This document shows, piece after piece, positions 44,245 to 54,170 of a stretch of 64,000 nucleotides of DNA. Below the pieces are notes generated by a model that saw nothing but the letters and a program-made list of their open reading frames with translations, did not search any database and was not told the DNA's origin. Both the position numbers and the translations under genes were made by a program. This DNA comes from DATGMS01 sp035303945. GTDB lineage: Bacteria > Bacteroidota > Bacteroidia > Cytophagales > Cyclobacteriaceae. The DNA lies in assembly GCA_035303945.1 (NCBI GenBank), contig DATGQZ010000032.1, positions 41,759 to 105,758 of the forward strand, in the 5' to 3' direction. How positions within the stretch are numbered: the first letter of the stretch is position 1; each line of letters begins with the position of its first letter.

Positions 44245-47200
44245 ATGAGGCAATCTTTACTTAAAAGTCTAATTGCGCTTTTCATGCTTGTGCTTGTCGC
44301 AGGGCATCTTTCAGCCCAGGTGACAACCAGTAGTGTACAAGGCAGCGTGACAGATGACAACGGCGAAGCCCTAATTGGTGCTACTGTGAGGGCGGTGCAT
44401 GAACCTTCAGGATCGGTTTACGGTGCGGTGACCAATCTTGAGGGGCGTTTTAACCTTCCTAATATGAGGGTAGGCGGTCCTTACACCATTGAAGTGAGTT
44501 TTATTGGCTTTGAGCCACAAATCTATAGCGGTATCATCCTCAGATTGGGTGAGCCTTACGCGCTAAACGCGGTTATCTCCGAAACGGGTGTGGAACTGGC
44601 TCAAGTGGTGGTAACAGCTCAAGGGGGGGATGACTTTAACTCAGCGCGAACTGGTACAGCGACTAATGTGACCAACGAGCAGTTGACCAACCTTCCTCAA
44701 ATCAGCCGGAGCGTTACGGAATTTACCCGATTGACTCCTCAGGCTAACGGTAACTCTTTCGCTGGCCGAGACTCCAGGTACAACAACTTGCAAATCGACG
44801 GTGCCAATTTCAACAATGCTTTTGGTCTAAGCGGCGGAACCTTACCAGGCGGTAATTCTCAGCCTATTTCACTGGATGCGATTGAGGAAATCAGCGTAAA
44901 CATCGCACCTTATGATGTGACCCAGAGCGGATTCACCGGCGCAGGTATTAATGCAGTGACCCGAAGCGGTACGAATACATTTACAGGTTCTGCCTATGGC
45001 TTCTACCGAAATCAGGATTTCCAAGGTCGTCGTGTCGGTGATGTCGAATTGGAAGCTGTAGATGCCGCCACCAGAAATTACGGCTTCAGATTGGGTGGTC
45101 CGATCATCAAAAACAAACTGTTTTTCTTTGTCAACGCAGAGCGTGAGGAAGACACCGGGGCCAATGCTTCAGGCGCTAACCTTTGGAGGGCATCTGAAAA
45201 TGGAATTGCTGATCCAGAAAACAACATAGCCAGAACCCGAAGGTCTGATCTAGAAGCTGTACGCAACCACTTGATCAATCAGTGGGGCTATGATCCAGGC
45301 AGGTACGAAGGATATGCTGATGAAGCGGAACAGTACAGCACCAAGTTCTTAGCCCGTATCGACTGGAATATCAACGACAAGCATAAACTTGCAGTTAGAT
45401 ATAACCAAGTAACCGGTATTTCTAATCAATTGGCCAACGGTGCTTCCGGCCCAAGACCTAGAAGTGGCGGTGGCAACAACGCTGCAGCCAACAGGGTAAG
45501 CCAGAACTCTATCACCTTTGAAAACGGCAACTACGGATTTGAAAATACAGTAAGATCCATCACTGCTGAACTGAACAGCTACTTTAGCTCTAAGCTATCC
45601 AATCAGTTTTTGGCTACTTATTCCCGTATTCAAGATGTAAGAACTTCTCCAAGTGACCAGCTATTCCCATTCGTGGACATTTGGGATGGAGGAATGAGAC
45701 AGGACGCACAAGGCAATTGGTTCAAACACCCCGGTGACATTAACTATATGAGCTTTGGTACAGAGTTATTTACTTATAACAATGACGTTATCAATAAAAA
45801 CTTCTCTGTGATCAACAACCTTACCTATATCGAAGGAAGCCATACCTTCACAGCGGGTGCCGCGTTTGAAATTCAAAATTTTGGAAACAGCTACACCCGT
45901 ATGGGCACTTCTTATTACCGATATGCATCCGTAGAAGATTTTCTTTCTACAGGTACACCTAATGAAGTAGCTCCTACAATGTTTGGCTTGACCTATCCCT
46001 ATGCCGGACAGGATACCTATGCTAGGATTAACTTCGGTTTGGCATCGTTATACGTTCAGGATCGTTTCGCTGCTAACGACAAGCTTGATCTTACTTTGGG
46101 CTTAAGAGCAGAACTTCCCATCTACCTGAACACGCTTACGCCTAACCCATCTATTGATGCCATCACTTTGGTTAATCAATATGGCATGCCTACCAACTAC
46201 AGCTCTGGTGAGTGGCCTGTATCTAAATTGATGGTTTCTCCAAGATTTGGATTTAACTACGACGTGATGGGTGACAGAACTTTGACTATCCGTGGTGGTA
46301 CAGGGGTATTCTCAGGTCGTGTACCTTTCGTATGGTTAACCAACATGCCGACTAACGCAGGTGTTATTCAAAACACCATTGAACCAGGTAGCTATGACGA
46401 CGTCGCCGGGTGGATCAATAATATCCGATTCCAGCCTGATATGTACTACTATGTGAACAATGTGCCACAAGGCGGTGAAAACGTATTTATATCCAGCCCA
46501 AGTGGTGGTGCTCCTGGTTCCTTTGCCTTAGTAGATAAAAATTTTAAAATGCCGATGGTGTGGAGAAGTAGTTTAGGGGTTGATTACAACATTCCAAATA
46601 CGCCTCTTCAAATCACTGCTGACCTTTTATATACTAAAGACATCAATGCTGTATTCCAGTATGGCGCCAACCGAGCTAGGTCAACCAATCGCATGAACTA
46701 CGGCTCAAGCGGAGAAGACGGTGATTATGGCGATACACGGGAGCTGTTTATCCCGGGACAAAACACTGCCTATAATCCTGTAATGGGTGGAAATAATGCG
46801 ACGGTATTGACCAATACCGATGTCAAAGGCCATAGCTTCAGCGGTACCATTGGCTTGGCTATTCCTGATTATAACGGACTTTCAGCATCTGTTTACTACA
46901 CTTACTCTGCGGCAAAAGAAGTATCTTCCAACTCTGGATCTAGTGCTAGCTCAGCGTGGGGTGCCAGTCCTACCATCAACAGCCCTAACGATCAGATGCT
47001 GCACATTTCTGACTTTGCGGTACCTCACCGTGTAGTAGGTAGCTTAAATTACCGCATAGAATACGCAAATGCCCTGGCTACCACTGTTGGTGTTTATTAT
47101 AACGGATCTCATCAAGGCAGATTCTCCTATATTTATGGCAACGATATCAATGGCGATGGCCTAAATGCCGACTTGCTTTATCTTCCAAAGAATACTGCTG

Positions 47201-47655
47201 ATGTACCTTTCGTGGACATTGTAGAAAACGGAACGGTGGTACACAGTGCAGCTGATCAAAGAGCTGCTTTGGACGCGTTCATCAAAGAAAACGGCCTTGA
47301 CGAATACAGGGGTGGTTATGTTCCTCGCAATGCATTCCTTATGCCTTGGCTAAACCGATTTGATGTAAGGGTTCTTCAGGATATCTTCACCGATATTGGA
47401 AACAGAAGAAATACCCTTCAGCTTAGCGTAGACATCATCAACTTTGGCAACTTGCTGAACAACGACTGGGGTGTACAGCAAAACCTGAATGGCGCGCAGA
47501 ACCTGCTTTCAAGAACCTCCGCAACACCTGCTAGCGGTGTTCCAAGCCTGGTGATGAACAGAACTTCAGGTGAATTCCCAACTACTCCATTCCGCAACGC
47601 CAGCAGCTTCAGTACAACATGGAGTATGCAGGTAGGTTTGAGGTATATTTTCTAA
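44245..47655 (+). CDS. Oar-like TonB-dependent receptor
   Basis: Outer-membrane protein of 1136 residues. Signal peptide 1-25 ends at LSAQ. A carboxypeptidase-regulatory-like domain (VQGSVTDDNGEALIGATVRA) leads to a plug with the Oar-type elements ARTGTATNVTNEQLTNLPQ, FAGRDSRYNNLQIDGANFNN, EEISVNIAPYDVTQSGFTGAGINAVTRSGTN and NYGFRLGGPIIKNKLFFFVN (shown here as key segments). The barrel fills the rest and ends in a short LRYIF. The group is abundant in Bacteroidota and myxobacteria; substrates include peptides and large proteins. It is a single-gene unit with an own promoter and terminator, suggesting high expression. Confidence 0.88.
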   Translation: MRQSLLKSLIALFMLVLVAGHLSAQVTTSSVQGSVTDDNGEALIGATVRAVHEPSGSVYGAVTNLEGRFNLPNMRVGGPYTIEVSFIGFEPQIYSGIILRLGEPYALNAVISETGVELAQVVVTAQGGDDFNSARTGTATNVTNEQLTNLPQISRSVTEFTRLTPQANGNSFAGRDSRYNNLQIDGANFNNAFGLSGGTLPGGNSQPISLDAIEEISVNIAPYDVTQSGFTGAGINAVTRSGTNTFTGSAYGFYRNQDFQGRRVGDVELEAVDAATRNYGFRLGGPIIKNKLFFFVNAEREEDTGANASGANLWRASENGIADPENNIARTRRSDLEAVRNHLINQWGYDPGRYEGYADEAEQYSTKFLARIDWNINDKHKLAVRYNQVTGISNQLANGASGPRPRSGGGNNAAANRVSQNSITFENGNYGFENTVRSITAELNSYFSSKLSNQFLATYSRIQDVRTSPSDQLFPFVDIWDGGMRQDAQGNWFKHPGDINYMSFGTELFTYNNDVINKNFSVINNLTYIEGSHTFTAGAAFEIQNFGNSYTRMGTSYYRYASVEDFLSTGTPNEVAPTMFGLTYPYAGQDTYARINFGLASLYVQDRFAANDKLDLTLGLRAELPIYLNTLTPNPSIDAITLVNQYGMPTNYSSGEWPVSKLMVSPRFGFNYDVMGDRTLTIRGGTGVFSGRVPFVWLTNMPTNAGVIQNTIEPGSYDDVAGWINNIRFQPDMYYYVNNVPQGGENVFISSPSGGAPGSFALVDKNFKMPMVWRSSLGVDYNIPNTPLQITADLLYTKDINAVFQYGANRARSTNRMNYGSSGEDGDYGDTRELFIPGQNTAYNPVMGGNNATVLTNTDVKGHSFSGTIGLAIPDYNGLSASVYYTYSAAKEVSSNSGSSASSAWGASPTINSPNDQMLHISDFAVPHRVVGSLNYRIEYANALATTVGVYYNGSHQGRFSYIYGNDINGDGLNADLLYLPKNTADVPFVDIVENGTVVHSAADQRAALDAFIKENGLDEYRGGYVPRNAFLMPWLNRFDVRVLQDIFTDIGNRRNTLQLSVDIINFGNLLNNDWGVQQNLNGAQNLLSRTSATPASGVPSLVMNRTSGEFPTTPFRNASSFSTTWSMQVGLRYIF

Positions 47656-47989
47656 TAAGATAACATAATTCGACCTTTAAAGTCAAAATTCTAAAGAGCG
47701 TCCTGAGTTTCAGGGCGCTCTTTTTTTTTGATATAACCTATCCTTTGCATTAGAAGCTTTTAACTTTAGTAGATCCCTAGTCTGTTGGCTCAGCATGAAT
47801 AACGGAAATGACTGGAGAGAGGGTCTTTTCTTTTGCCATTGATAATCTGCTTTTGCCATCCATGTTTTATTTAATTTAATAAAGAGTATTAATCATTTAG
47901 GTTGCTTTTTAGTAAAGATATTTTCTCTACCAAGGAGGATTATCCGTATAAATCATTCAGCATAAATTACATTCAGGAGCATTGTCACA
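47656..47989. other. Intergenic region before the RND operon
   Basis: Holds the terminator of the Oar-like receptor and about 260 bases with no gene. A TAACTTTA at 47760 is one base off the -7 consensus and I do not rely on it. Otherwise A/T-rich with no clear feature. Confidence 0.5.
47693..47729 (+). terminator. Intrinsic terminator after the Oar-like receptor
   Basis: Stem AGAGCGTCCTGA / TCAGGGCGCTCT with one G-T pair and a GTT loop, then nine T. Confidence 0.9.
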
Positions 47990-49069
47990 ATGAAACGACA
48001 AACGAAAATTATCCTTATCGCAGGTATCGTACTGGTCATCGCTATTATATTTTTCTACCCCCGATTGAATCTTTTTGCGGATAAGGATCAACCTGCAACC
48101 GCTGGAGGACAGGCCGCTACAGCTGGCGCCTTGCCAGTAGAAGTCGTAGAGATAAAACCCCAGCGCCTGGAAAACAACTTAACGGTAACCGGAAATATTA
48201 TTCCCAATGAATCGGTGGATTTACGATCTGAAATCTCTGGGTTGGTAACTAAAATCACCTTTACAGAAGGCGAGTTTGTGAAAAAAGGCACACCATTGGT
48301 ATATCTCAATGATGATGAACTGATTGCACAAAAGGACCGGCTGACATATACCAAAAAATTATACGAAGGACAGGAAAACCGCCAAAAGCAATTGCTGGAA
48401 AGAGAGGCGATCAGCCAAGAAGAATATGACATTGTTCTGAACCAGTACAATACCAATCTAGCCGATCTCAATCTGATAGAGGCGATGTTGAGGCAAACCG
48501 TCGTCCGTGCTCCTTTTGATGGGGTAATTGGGCTTCGGCAAATCTCGGAAGGTTCCGTGATCAGCCCATCGGATGTTATTGTCACAGTAGTTAATATCGA
48601 TCCAATTAAAATTGACTTCTCCATTCCCGAACGGTATGCCAACATTGTGAAAAAAGGATCACGCATCACCTTTACCAATGCCGCGGTGGCTGGCGAATCT
48701 GAGGGTGAAGTGTATGCCATCGCACCCAATATAGACGCTAGCACCAGAACGCTTCAACTGAGAGCAATCAGCCCGAACAGAGAGCGAAAATTTCTTCCGG
48801 GTATGTTTGTCGGCATCAAAGTTAATTTAGAAGTCAACGAAGACGCTTTAATGGTTCCTGCTCAATCGTTGATTCCAGAACTGGAAGGCTACAAAGTATT
48901 TGTGGTCAATGACGAGAATGTCATTGAGGAAGTTAAGGTATCCATCGGCATCCGTACCGCTACCGACGTGCAGATAGTCGATGGGTTGAAGGTAGGCGAC
49001 CGCGTGATGACTACCGGTATTATACAGGCAAAACCAGGAATGGTAGTGAATATTACCAATATTCAGTAA
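47990..49069 (+). CDS. RND efflux periplasmic adaptor (AcrA/MexA-type)
   Basis: Membrane fusion protein of 359 residues. One N-terminal helix (about 7-25) anchors it in the inner membrane. The barrel-sandwich hybrid is marked by VDLRSEISGLVTKITFTEGEFVKKGTPLVYL and VVRAPFDGVIGLRQISEGSVISP (key segments only), with a short coiled-coil hairpin between (about 108-150). The beta-barrel and membrane-proximal domains follow (KFLPGMFVGIKV near 270, GDRVMTTGIIQAKPGM near the end). It bridges the pump to TolC. First gene of the three-gene efflux operon, three bases before the pump. Confidence 0.93.
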   Translation: MKRQTKIILIAGIVLVIAIIFFYPRLNLFADKDQPATAGGQAATAGALPVEVVEIKPQRLENNLTVTGNIIPNESVDLRSEISGLVTKITFTEGEFVKKGTPLVYLNDDELIAQKDRLTYTKKLYEGQENRQKQLLEREAISQEEYDIVLNQYNTNLADLNLIEAMLRQTVVRAPFDGVIGLRQISEGSVISPSDVIVTVVNIDPIKIDFSIPERYANIVKKGSRITFTNAAVAGESEGEVYAIAPNIDASTRTLQLRAISPNRERKFLPGMFVGIKVNLEVNEDALMVPAQSLIPELEGYKVFVVNDENVIEEVKVSIGIRTATDVQIVDGLKVGDRVMTTGIIQAKPGMVVNITNIQ

Positions 49070-49072
49070 AAC

Positions 49073-52000
49073 ATGGCAAGTTTATCCTCCATCAGTATCA
49101 ACAGGCCGGTTTTGGCCATTGTTCTATCGATCACGATTGTCCTATTTGGGATTATTGGGATCAGCTTTCTAGGCATTCGTGAGTATCCCAGCGTTGATCC
49201 ACCTATCATTAACGTTCGTACCAGCTATGTGGGCGCCAATGCTGATGTCATCGAAGCACAGATTACCGAGCCTCTGGAAGAATCCATCAACGGGATATCG
49301 GGTATCAAGTCCCTGACCTCCATTAGCAACGACGGTAACAGTAATATCACCGTCGAATTTGATGTGGGTGCCGACATGGAAGCTGCTGCAAATGATGTTC
49401 GTGATAGGGTATCACGAGCGCAGCGAAACCTGCCTCCTGATGCAGAGCCGCCGGTAGTGACCAAGCAGGATGCGGACTCTCAACCCATTATATTTTTGAA
49501 TGTACAAAGCAATCAGAGAAACTTGCTTGACTTGTCTGACATTGCCTTAAATATTTTTAAGGAACGGCTACAGACTATACCGGGAGTCAGCGAAGTGCGG
49601 ATATGGGGCGAAAAACAATATGCGATGCGTCTCAGAATGGATCCGATCAGGATGGCCTCCTATGGAATCACGCCTATGGACGTTCTTGCGAAAGTACAAA
49701 GTGAGAACGTGGAATTACCTTCAGGACGTATTGAAGGTGCAAATATCGAACTTACAGTCCGGACAAAAAGCCGATTAGTGACTCCTGATGAATTCAACAA
49801 CCTGATCATCCGGGAAAGCGACAACAATATCGTTCGCTTTAGTGATGTGGGCAAAGCTGAAATCGGAGCGCTAAACGAACGCACCATCATGAAGCGGGAC
49901 GGGATACCTATGGTAGGGGTGGTATTGGTACCGCTGCCTGGCTCCAACAGTATTGAAATTGTAGATGAATTTTATGTAAGACTGGAGCATATCAAACGGG
50001 ATTTGCCGCCCGACATTCAATTAGGAATTGGGTTCGATAGTACCAAATATATCCGCAGCTCCTTAAGTGAAGTTCAAGAAACTGTCGTCTTGGCTTTTAT
50101 CCTGGTCGTTGTGGTGATATTCTTATTCCTGAGAGACTGGCGAACCACGTTCATACCAGCCATTACCATTCCTATTTCCTTAATCGGGACGTTTTTTATC
50201 ATGTACTTGATGGATTTTTCTATCAACGTATTGACCCTATTGGGTATAGTGCTTTCGGTAGGTCTTGTGGTGGATGATGCTATTGTGGTACTGGAGAATA
50301 TTTACACCCGAATAGAAAAAGGAGAAAAGCCCATGGTGGCTGCCGAGAAAGGGACCGAAGAGATATTCTTTGCTGTCATTGCCACCACGGTTGCTTTGGC
50401 TGCGGTATTTCTTCCGGTAATTTTCCTTACGGGAACTACCGGACGGCTTTTTAGGGAATTCGGTATTGTGGTCGCGGGCTCGGTAATTATCTCCTCCTTT
50501 GTCGCCTTGACGATGACGAGCATGCTGAGCTCCAGGCTGTTGAAGAAAAGAGAGAAACACAACTGGTTTTATGAGAAGACGGAGCCGGTTTATGTATGGC
50601 TAAATGAAAAATATAGTCGTGCTTTAGAGGCTTTTATGAAGGTAAGGTGGATATCCTTCATTGTCATTGCTGGTATGGCATTCGGAATTTATGCGCTGTA
50701 CAACACCATCCCTACCGAATTAGCGCCTATAGAGGACCGCGGTGAAATAAGGATCAATGTGACTGGACCGGAAGGTGCAACATTCGAATATATGGAGAGG
50801 GTGATGGATGAGTTGGATAGAGAACTGACCGAAGCTATACCTGAAGCTGAACGTGTAGGGCTTATATCCATGACTTCCCCGAGCTTTGGCTCTGCCAGCA
50901 CCAACACCGGTAATATTCGCTTGATTCTGACAGAAGCTTCTCTGCGAAACAGAAGCCAACAAGAAATCTTTGAACAGGTAAGCGATATCCTGAAATCGAA
51001 AACTGCTGTACGTGCTTATGCCTCGCAGGCGCAATCCATCGGCGACCGCCGAGGTGGCTTGCCGGTACAATATGTGGTTCAAGCACAAACGCTTGAAAAA
51101 CTTAAGGACGTCATACCTGAGTTTATGGACGCAGTAAACCGCAGTCCTGTGTTCAACTTCAGTGATATCAACCTGAAATTTACGAAGCCAGAAATTGAAG
51201 TAGAAATAGATCGCAATAAGGCCCGAAATATCGGCGTGTCGGTGCAGGAAATTGCTCGTACATTACAACTGTCGTATTCAGGGCAGCGTTTCGACTTCTT
51301 TATCATGAACGGCAAGCAGTATCAAGTAGTGGGCGAAATGCAGCAAGAAGATAGAAACAAGCCCGTAGATCTCACCTCGCTCTATGTGAGAGCCGAGAAT
51401 GGAAGTCTCGTGCAGCTTGACAACCTGGTCACCATTAAAGAACAAAGCACACCGCCACAGCTTTATAGATATAACCGGTTCATCAGTGCAACGGTTTCTG
51501 CCGGCCTTGCTAAAGGCTATACCATTGGCGATGGTCTGGATGAGATGGATCGCATTGCTGCAGAGGTATTGGATGAAACCTTCAGTACCGAACTGGCGGG
51601 TGTATCCAAAGAATTCCGAGAAAGTTCTGACAGCTTGTTGTTTGCTTTCATCTTTGCGTTGATCCTTATTTATCTGGTTCTTTCAGCACAATTTGAAAGC
51701 TTTTTAGATCCTTTGACCATTATGTTTACGGTGCCTCTGGCAGTATTTGGAGCTTTATTATCCTTGTGGATATTTGACTTCACCTTGAATATCTTTAGCC
51801 AGATTGGTATCATCATGCTGATTGGTCTGGTGACGAAAAACGGCATCTTGATCGTAGAATTTGCCAACCAACGAAAGGCTCAGGGATATAATGTGCGGGA
51901 AGCAATCATTGGCGCAGCCGGCGCAAGGTTCCGCCCTATATTAATGACTAGTTTGTCTACCATTCTAGGCCTTTTACCCATTGCCTTAGCGCTTGGAGCA

Positions 52001-52135
52001 GGGGCCGAAAGCCGCGTGCCTATGGGCGTGGTCGTAATTGGCGGTATGCTATTATCCACCATATTGACACTGTTTGTTATTCCAGCCATTTACACCTATT
52101 TGACATCTAAAGCAGGAAGATTAGTAAGAGTATGA
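49073..52135 (+). CDS. RND efflux pump inner-membrane transporter (AcrB-like)
   Basis: Resistance-nodulation-division pump of 1020 residues, HAE1 type. Twelve helices and two large periplasmic loops are visible, with the proton-relay Asp pair in the fourth helix, GLVVDDAIVVLEN near residue 400, the FFMP-like segment and a late Lys in GLVTKNGILIVEFANQ near 920. It exports hydrophobic toxic compounds, bile salts or antibiotics with H+. It overlaps the TolC-like gene by four bases. A TetR-type repressor is not adjacent, so induction is not evident. Confidence 0.95.
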   Translation: MASLSSISINRPVLAIVLSITIVLFGIIGISFLGIREYPSVDPPIINVRTSYVGANADVIEAQITEPLEESINGISGIKSLTSISNDGNSNITVEFDVGADMEAAANDVRDRVSRAQRNLPPDAEPPVVTKQDADSQPIIFLNVQSNQRNLLDLSDIALNIFKERLQTIPGVSEVRIWGEKQYAMRLRMDPIRMASYGITPMDVLAKVQSENVELPSGRIEGANIELTVRTKSRLVTPDEFNNLIIRESDNNIVRFSDVGKAEIGALNERTIMKRDGIPMVGVVLVPLPGSNSIEIVDEFYVRLEHIKRDLPPDIQLGIGFDSTKYIRSSLSEVQETVVLAFILVVVVIFLFLRDWRTTFIPAITIPISLIGTFFIMYLMDFSINVLTLLGIVLSVGLVVDDAIVVLENIYTRIEKGEKPMVAAEKGTEEIFFAVIATTVALAAVFLPVIFLTGTTGRLFREFGIVVAGSVIISSFVALTMTSMLSSRLLKKREKHNWFYEKTEPVYVWLNEKYSRALEAFMKVRWISFIVIAGMAFGIYALYNTIPTELAPIEDRGEIRINVTGPEGATFEYMERVMDELDRELTEAIPEAERVGLISMTSPSFGSASTNTGNIRLILTEASLRNRSQQEIFEQVSDILKSKTAVRAYASQAQSIGDRRGGLPVQYVVQAQTLEKLKDVIPEFMDAVNRSPVFNFSDINLKFTKPEIEVEIDRNKARNIGVSVQEIARTLQLSYSGQRFDFFIMNGKQYQVVGEMQQEDRNKPVDLTSLYVRAENGSLVQLDNLVTIKEQSTPPQLYRYNRFISATVSAGLAKGYTIGDGLDEMDRIAAEVLDETFSTELAGVSKEFRESSDSLLFAFIFALILIYLVLSAQFESFLDPLTIMFTVPLAVFGALLSLWIFDFTLNIFSQIGIIMLIGLVTKNGILIVEFANQRKAQGYNVREAIIGAAGARFRPILMTSLSTILGLLPIALALGAGAESRVPMGVVVIGGMLLSTILTLFVIPAIYTYLTSKAGRLVRV

Positions 52136-53454
52136 TAAAATATTGGGTAACTGCCCTGTTGTTGTGTGTTCATAGCGCGCTGTTTGCACAGCAGGTGCTG
52201 ACTTTTGAAGAAGTCATTCAACTTGGGTTGGAAAATAACTACGGGGTAAAAATTGCCATTAATGAAGCAGAGCTGGCAGAAAATGACGTCAAAATAGGCC
52301 GGTCAGCCATCTTGCCGACGCTTAACGCAACGTACGCACGTAGTTCTAGCGTTGAGGATGTAGAACAGCGGTTTGTGGACGACGCCAATCCCCGCGTTAT
52401 AGATAATGCCCAAAGCAGCAATAAAAACTTCAACTTAGTCGCCATTTACGGCCTAAGGGCTGATGCTGTAGTAGCACTAAAACGCTTGGGTAAGCTGGCA
52501 GAAATCAGTGATTTGGAAGCCAAAGTAGTCATAGAAAACACTGTTGCTGCCATATCCTCTGCCTACTATCGCCTGGTATTGGAATTACAAAGAAATGCCA
52601 TGCTGGAGGAAACGCTGGAATTATCGAAACGACGATTAGAAATTGCACAGGCCCAGTATGAACTAGGACAACAATCCAAGAGTGCTTATCTAGCGGCCCA
52701 AGTGGATTACAACGCAGACCTTTCTCTGCTGCTATCTCAAGCCCAAGTAATTGAGTCTGCCAGGATAAGCTTGAATGAGTTACTGGCCATGGATCCTTCG
52801 GAGAATTACATCGTGAAGGATACCATTCAAATCGAAAAAAACCTCTCGTTGGATCACCTGTTGGACAATGCATTCCACCATAATAAATCATTGCTTGTAA
52901 CACAAAGGCAGGAAAACGTGGCCTTCCTACAACTTCAGGAACTGCGGGCGCAGCGCTTACCTACGCTGACTTTGAACGGCAATTACGTTCAAACAGTCAA
53001 TAATTCGGATGCAGGATTTATTGTACAGAATAGCCGTAATGGATATAATTTTGGAGCTACAATAGGGCTAAACCTATTTTCCGGAATGGCACTAAATCGC
53101 AGGATACAAAATGCAAAGATTCAGCAAATCAACCAACGCTATGCGGTGGAGCAATACGAGGTCCAGCTTAACGCCGATATCTACAGAACCTTCAACCTCT
53201 ACGAAAACAGCAAAAAAAGACTGGAAATAGAACAGAAGAATTTTCAGGTCGTGGCAGAAAATACGGACATCGCCTTTGAACGCTTCAAAATGGGTTTGAC
53301 CAGCTTTTTGGAATTCCGAGACGCACAAGTAAACCGTTTGGCTGCCGAAATCCGACTGATTGAAGCTGTTTATTCGATCAAAGAAACGGAGATTGAATTG
53401 ATGAGATTATCCGGGAAGATCTTCTATCAAGATAACGAAGAGGAGATCTTATAG
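52132..53454 (+). CDS. TolC-family outer-membrane efflux protein
   Basis: Outer-membrane channel of 440 residues with signal peptide 1-20 (ending LFAQ). Two OEP repeats are visible, each of long coiled-coil helices with regular heptads (EISDLEAKVVIENTVAAISSAYYRLVLE region and RFAVEQYEVQLNADIYRTFNLYENS region). It completes the tripartite pump with the upstream adaptor and transporter. Translational overlap ATGA with the pump gene. Followed by a hairpin and the convergent Fur-like gene. Confidence 0.9.
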   Translation: MIKYWVTALLLCVHSALFAQQVLTFEEVIQLGLENNYGVKIAINEAELAENDVKIGRSAILPTLNATYARSSSVEDVEQRFVDDANPRVIDNAQSSNKNFNLVAIYGLRADAVVALKRLGKLAEISDLEAKVVIENTVAAISSAYYRLVLELQRNAMLEETLELSKRRLEIAQAQYELGQQSKSAYLAAQVDYNADLSLLLSQAQVIESARISLNELLAMDPSENYIVKDTIQIEKNLSLDHLLDNAFHHNKSLLVTQRQENVAFLQLQELRAQRLPTLTLNGNYVQTVNNSDAGFIVQNSRNGYNFGATIGLNLFSGMALNRRIQNAKIQQINQRYAVEQYEVQLNADIYRTFNLYENSKKRLEIEQKNFQVVAENTDIAFERFKMGLTSFLEFRDAQVNRLAAEIRLIEAVYSIKETEIELMRLSGKIFYQDNEEEIL

Positions 53455-53460
53455 AAACAC

Positions 53461-53500
53461 AAAGGCCAGAAGCATCGCATTAAATTGCTTTTGGCCTTCA
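53461..53500. terminator. Hairpin between the efflux operon and the Fur-like gene
   Basis: Arms AAGGCCAGAAGCA and TGCTTTTGGCCTT pair around an 11-base loop with one mismatch. The T-run is weak (CATTGTT follows), so it is a plausible but not textbook bidirectional terminator. Confidence 0.55.
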
Positions 53501-53519
53501 TTGTTAGATATTTTTTGTT

Positions 53520-53990
53520 TTAAGGAAGGTGAAGGTTTTCACAGTCCACAATTTGACAGTCACCATAAAGTACCAGAGAATGACTGGTTATATTGGCAAT
53601 AAACTCTCGCCCCATAGCTTCTTTGATAGCATTGATGCGTTCGTCAGAAAATTCCTTGATCTTCCGGCATTGGTTACATACATAATGGTCGTGATGCTTG
53701 TAGGTAAGGGCTTGTTCATATAAAGCAACTTTGTCTTTAAACTGATGCTTAACCGCCAAACCACATTCCACTAATAGATCCAGGGTATTATAGATGGTAG
53801 CCCTACTGATGCTGTAGCCTTTGTTTCTCATTCTGAGAAACAAACCTTCTACATCAATATGCTCATCTTGGGGTAAGAGGTATAGTTCATCAATCACAGA
53901 AAAACGCTCAGGTGTTTTTCTGCTCCCTTGCCTGATCAGAAAGTTTTCGAAGATCTTTTTAGCTTTTGCTATTATAGATTTATCTGCCAT
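53520..53990 (-). CDS. Fur family transcriptional repressor
   Basis: Metal-dependent repressor of 156 residues. The N-terminal winged helix (about 1-85) contains SRATIYNTLDLLVECGL, the recognition helix of Fur/Zur/PerR proteins. The C-terminal dimer domain contains HHDHYVCNQC (Cys105, Cys108) and a second Cys pair (Cys145, Cys150), which would hold a structural zinc. I chose MADKSIIAKAKKIF at 53990; an earlier ATG adds 16 residues with no family match. Whether it senses iron, zinc, manganese or peroxide is not decided by sequence. It is convergent with the efflux operon. Confidence 0.9.
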   Translation of the reverse strand: MADKSIIAKAKKIFENFLIRQGSRKTPERFSVIDELYLLPQDEHIDVEGLFLRMRNKGYSISRATIYNTLDLLVECGLAVKHQFKDKVALYEQALTYKHHDHYVCNQCRKIKEFSDERINAIKEAMGREFIANITSHSLVLYGDCQIVDCENLHLP

Positions 53991-54170
53991 AACAGTAATT
54001 AGGAGGATAAAGATGGGGCAAATTCGGAAGTTTTTCAAAAGTTCCGGCCATAGAGATTGTCTATGAGGCTAATTTGCTTTCATTCTAAATTATTTATTCA
54101 AAAAAAGAGCCGTGTAAGTATTTATGTGCAGAAAAGGTTAAATTATCGTAAAATAATGCAGGACTGACAC

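Noticed and set aside
53461..53990. A Fur-box-regulated efflux operon
   Set aside because: The Fur-like gene is convergent with the pump operon and I could not find a Fur-box-like inverted repeat before 47990.
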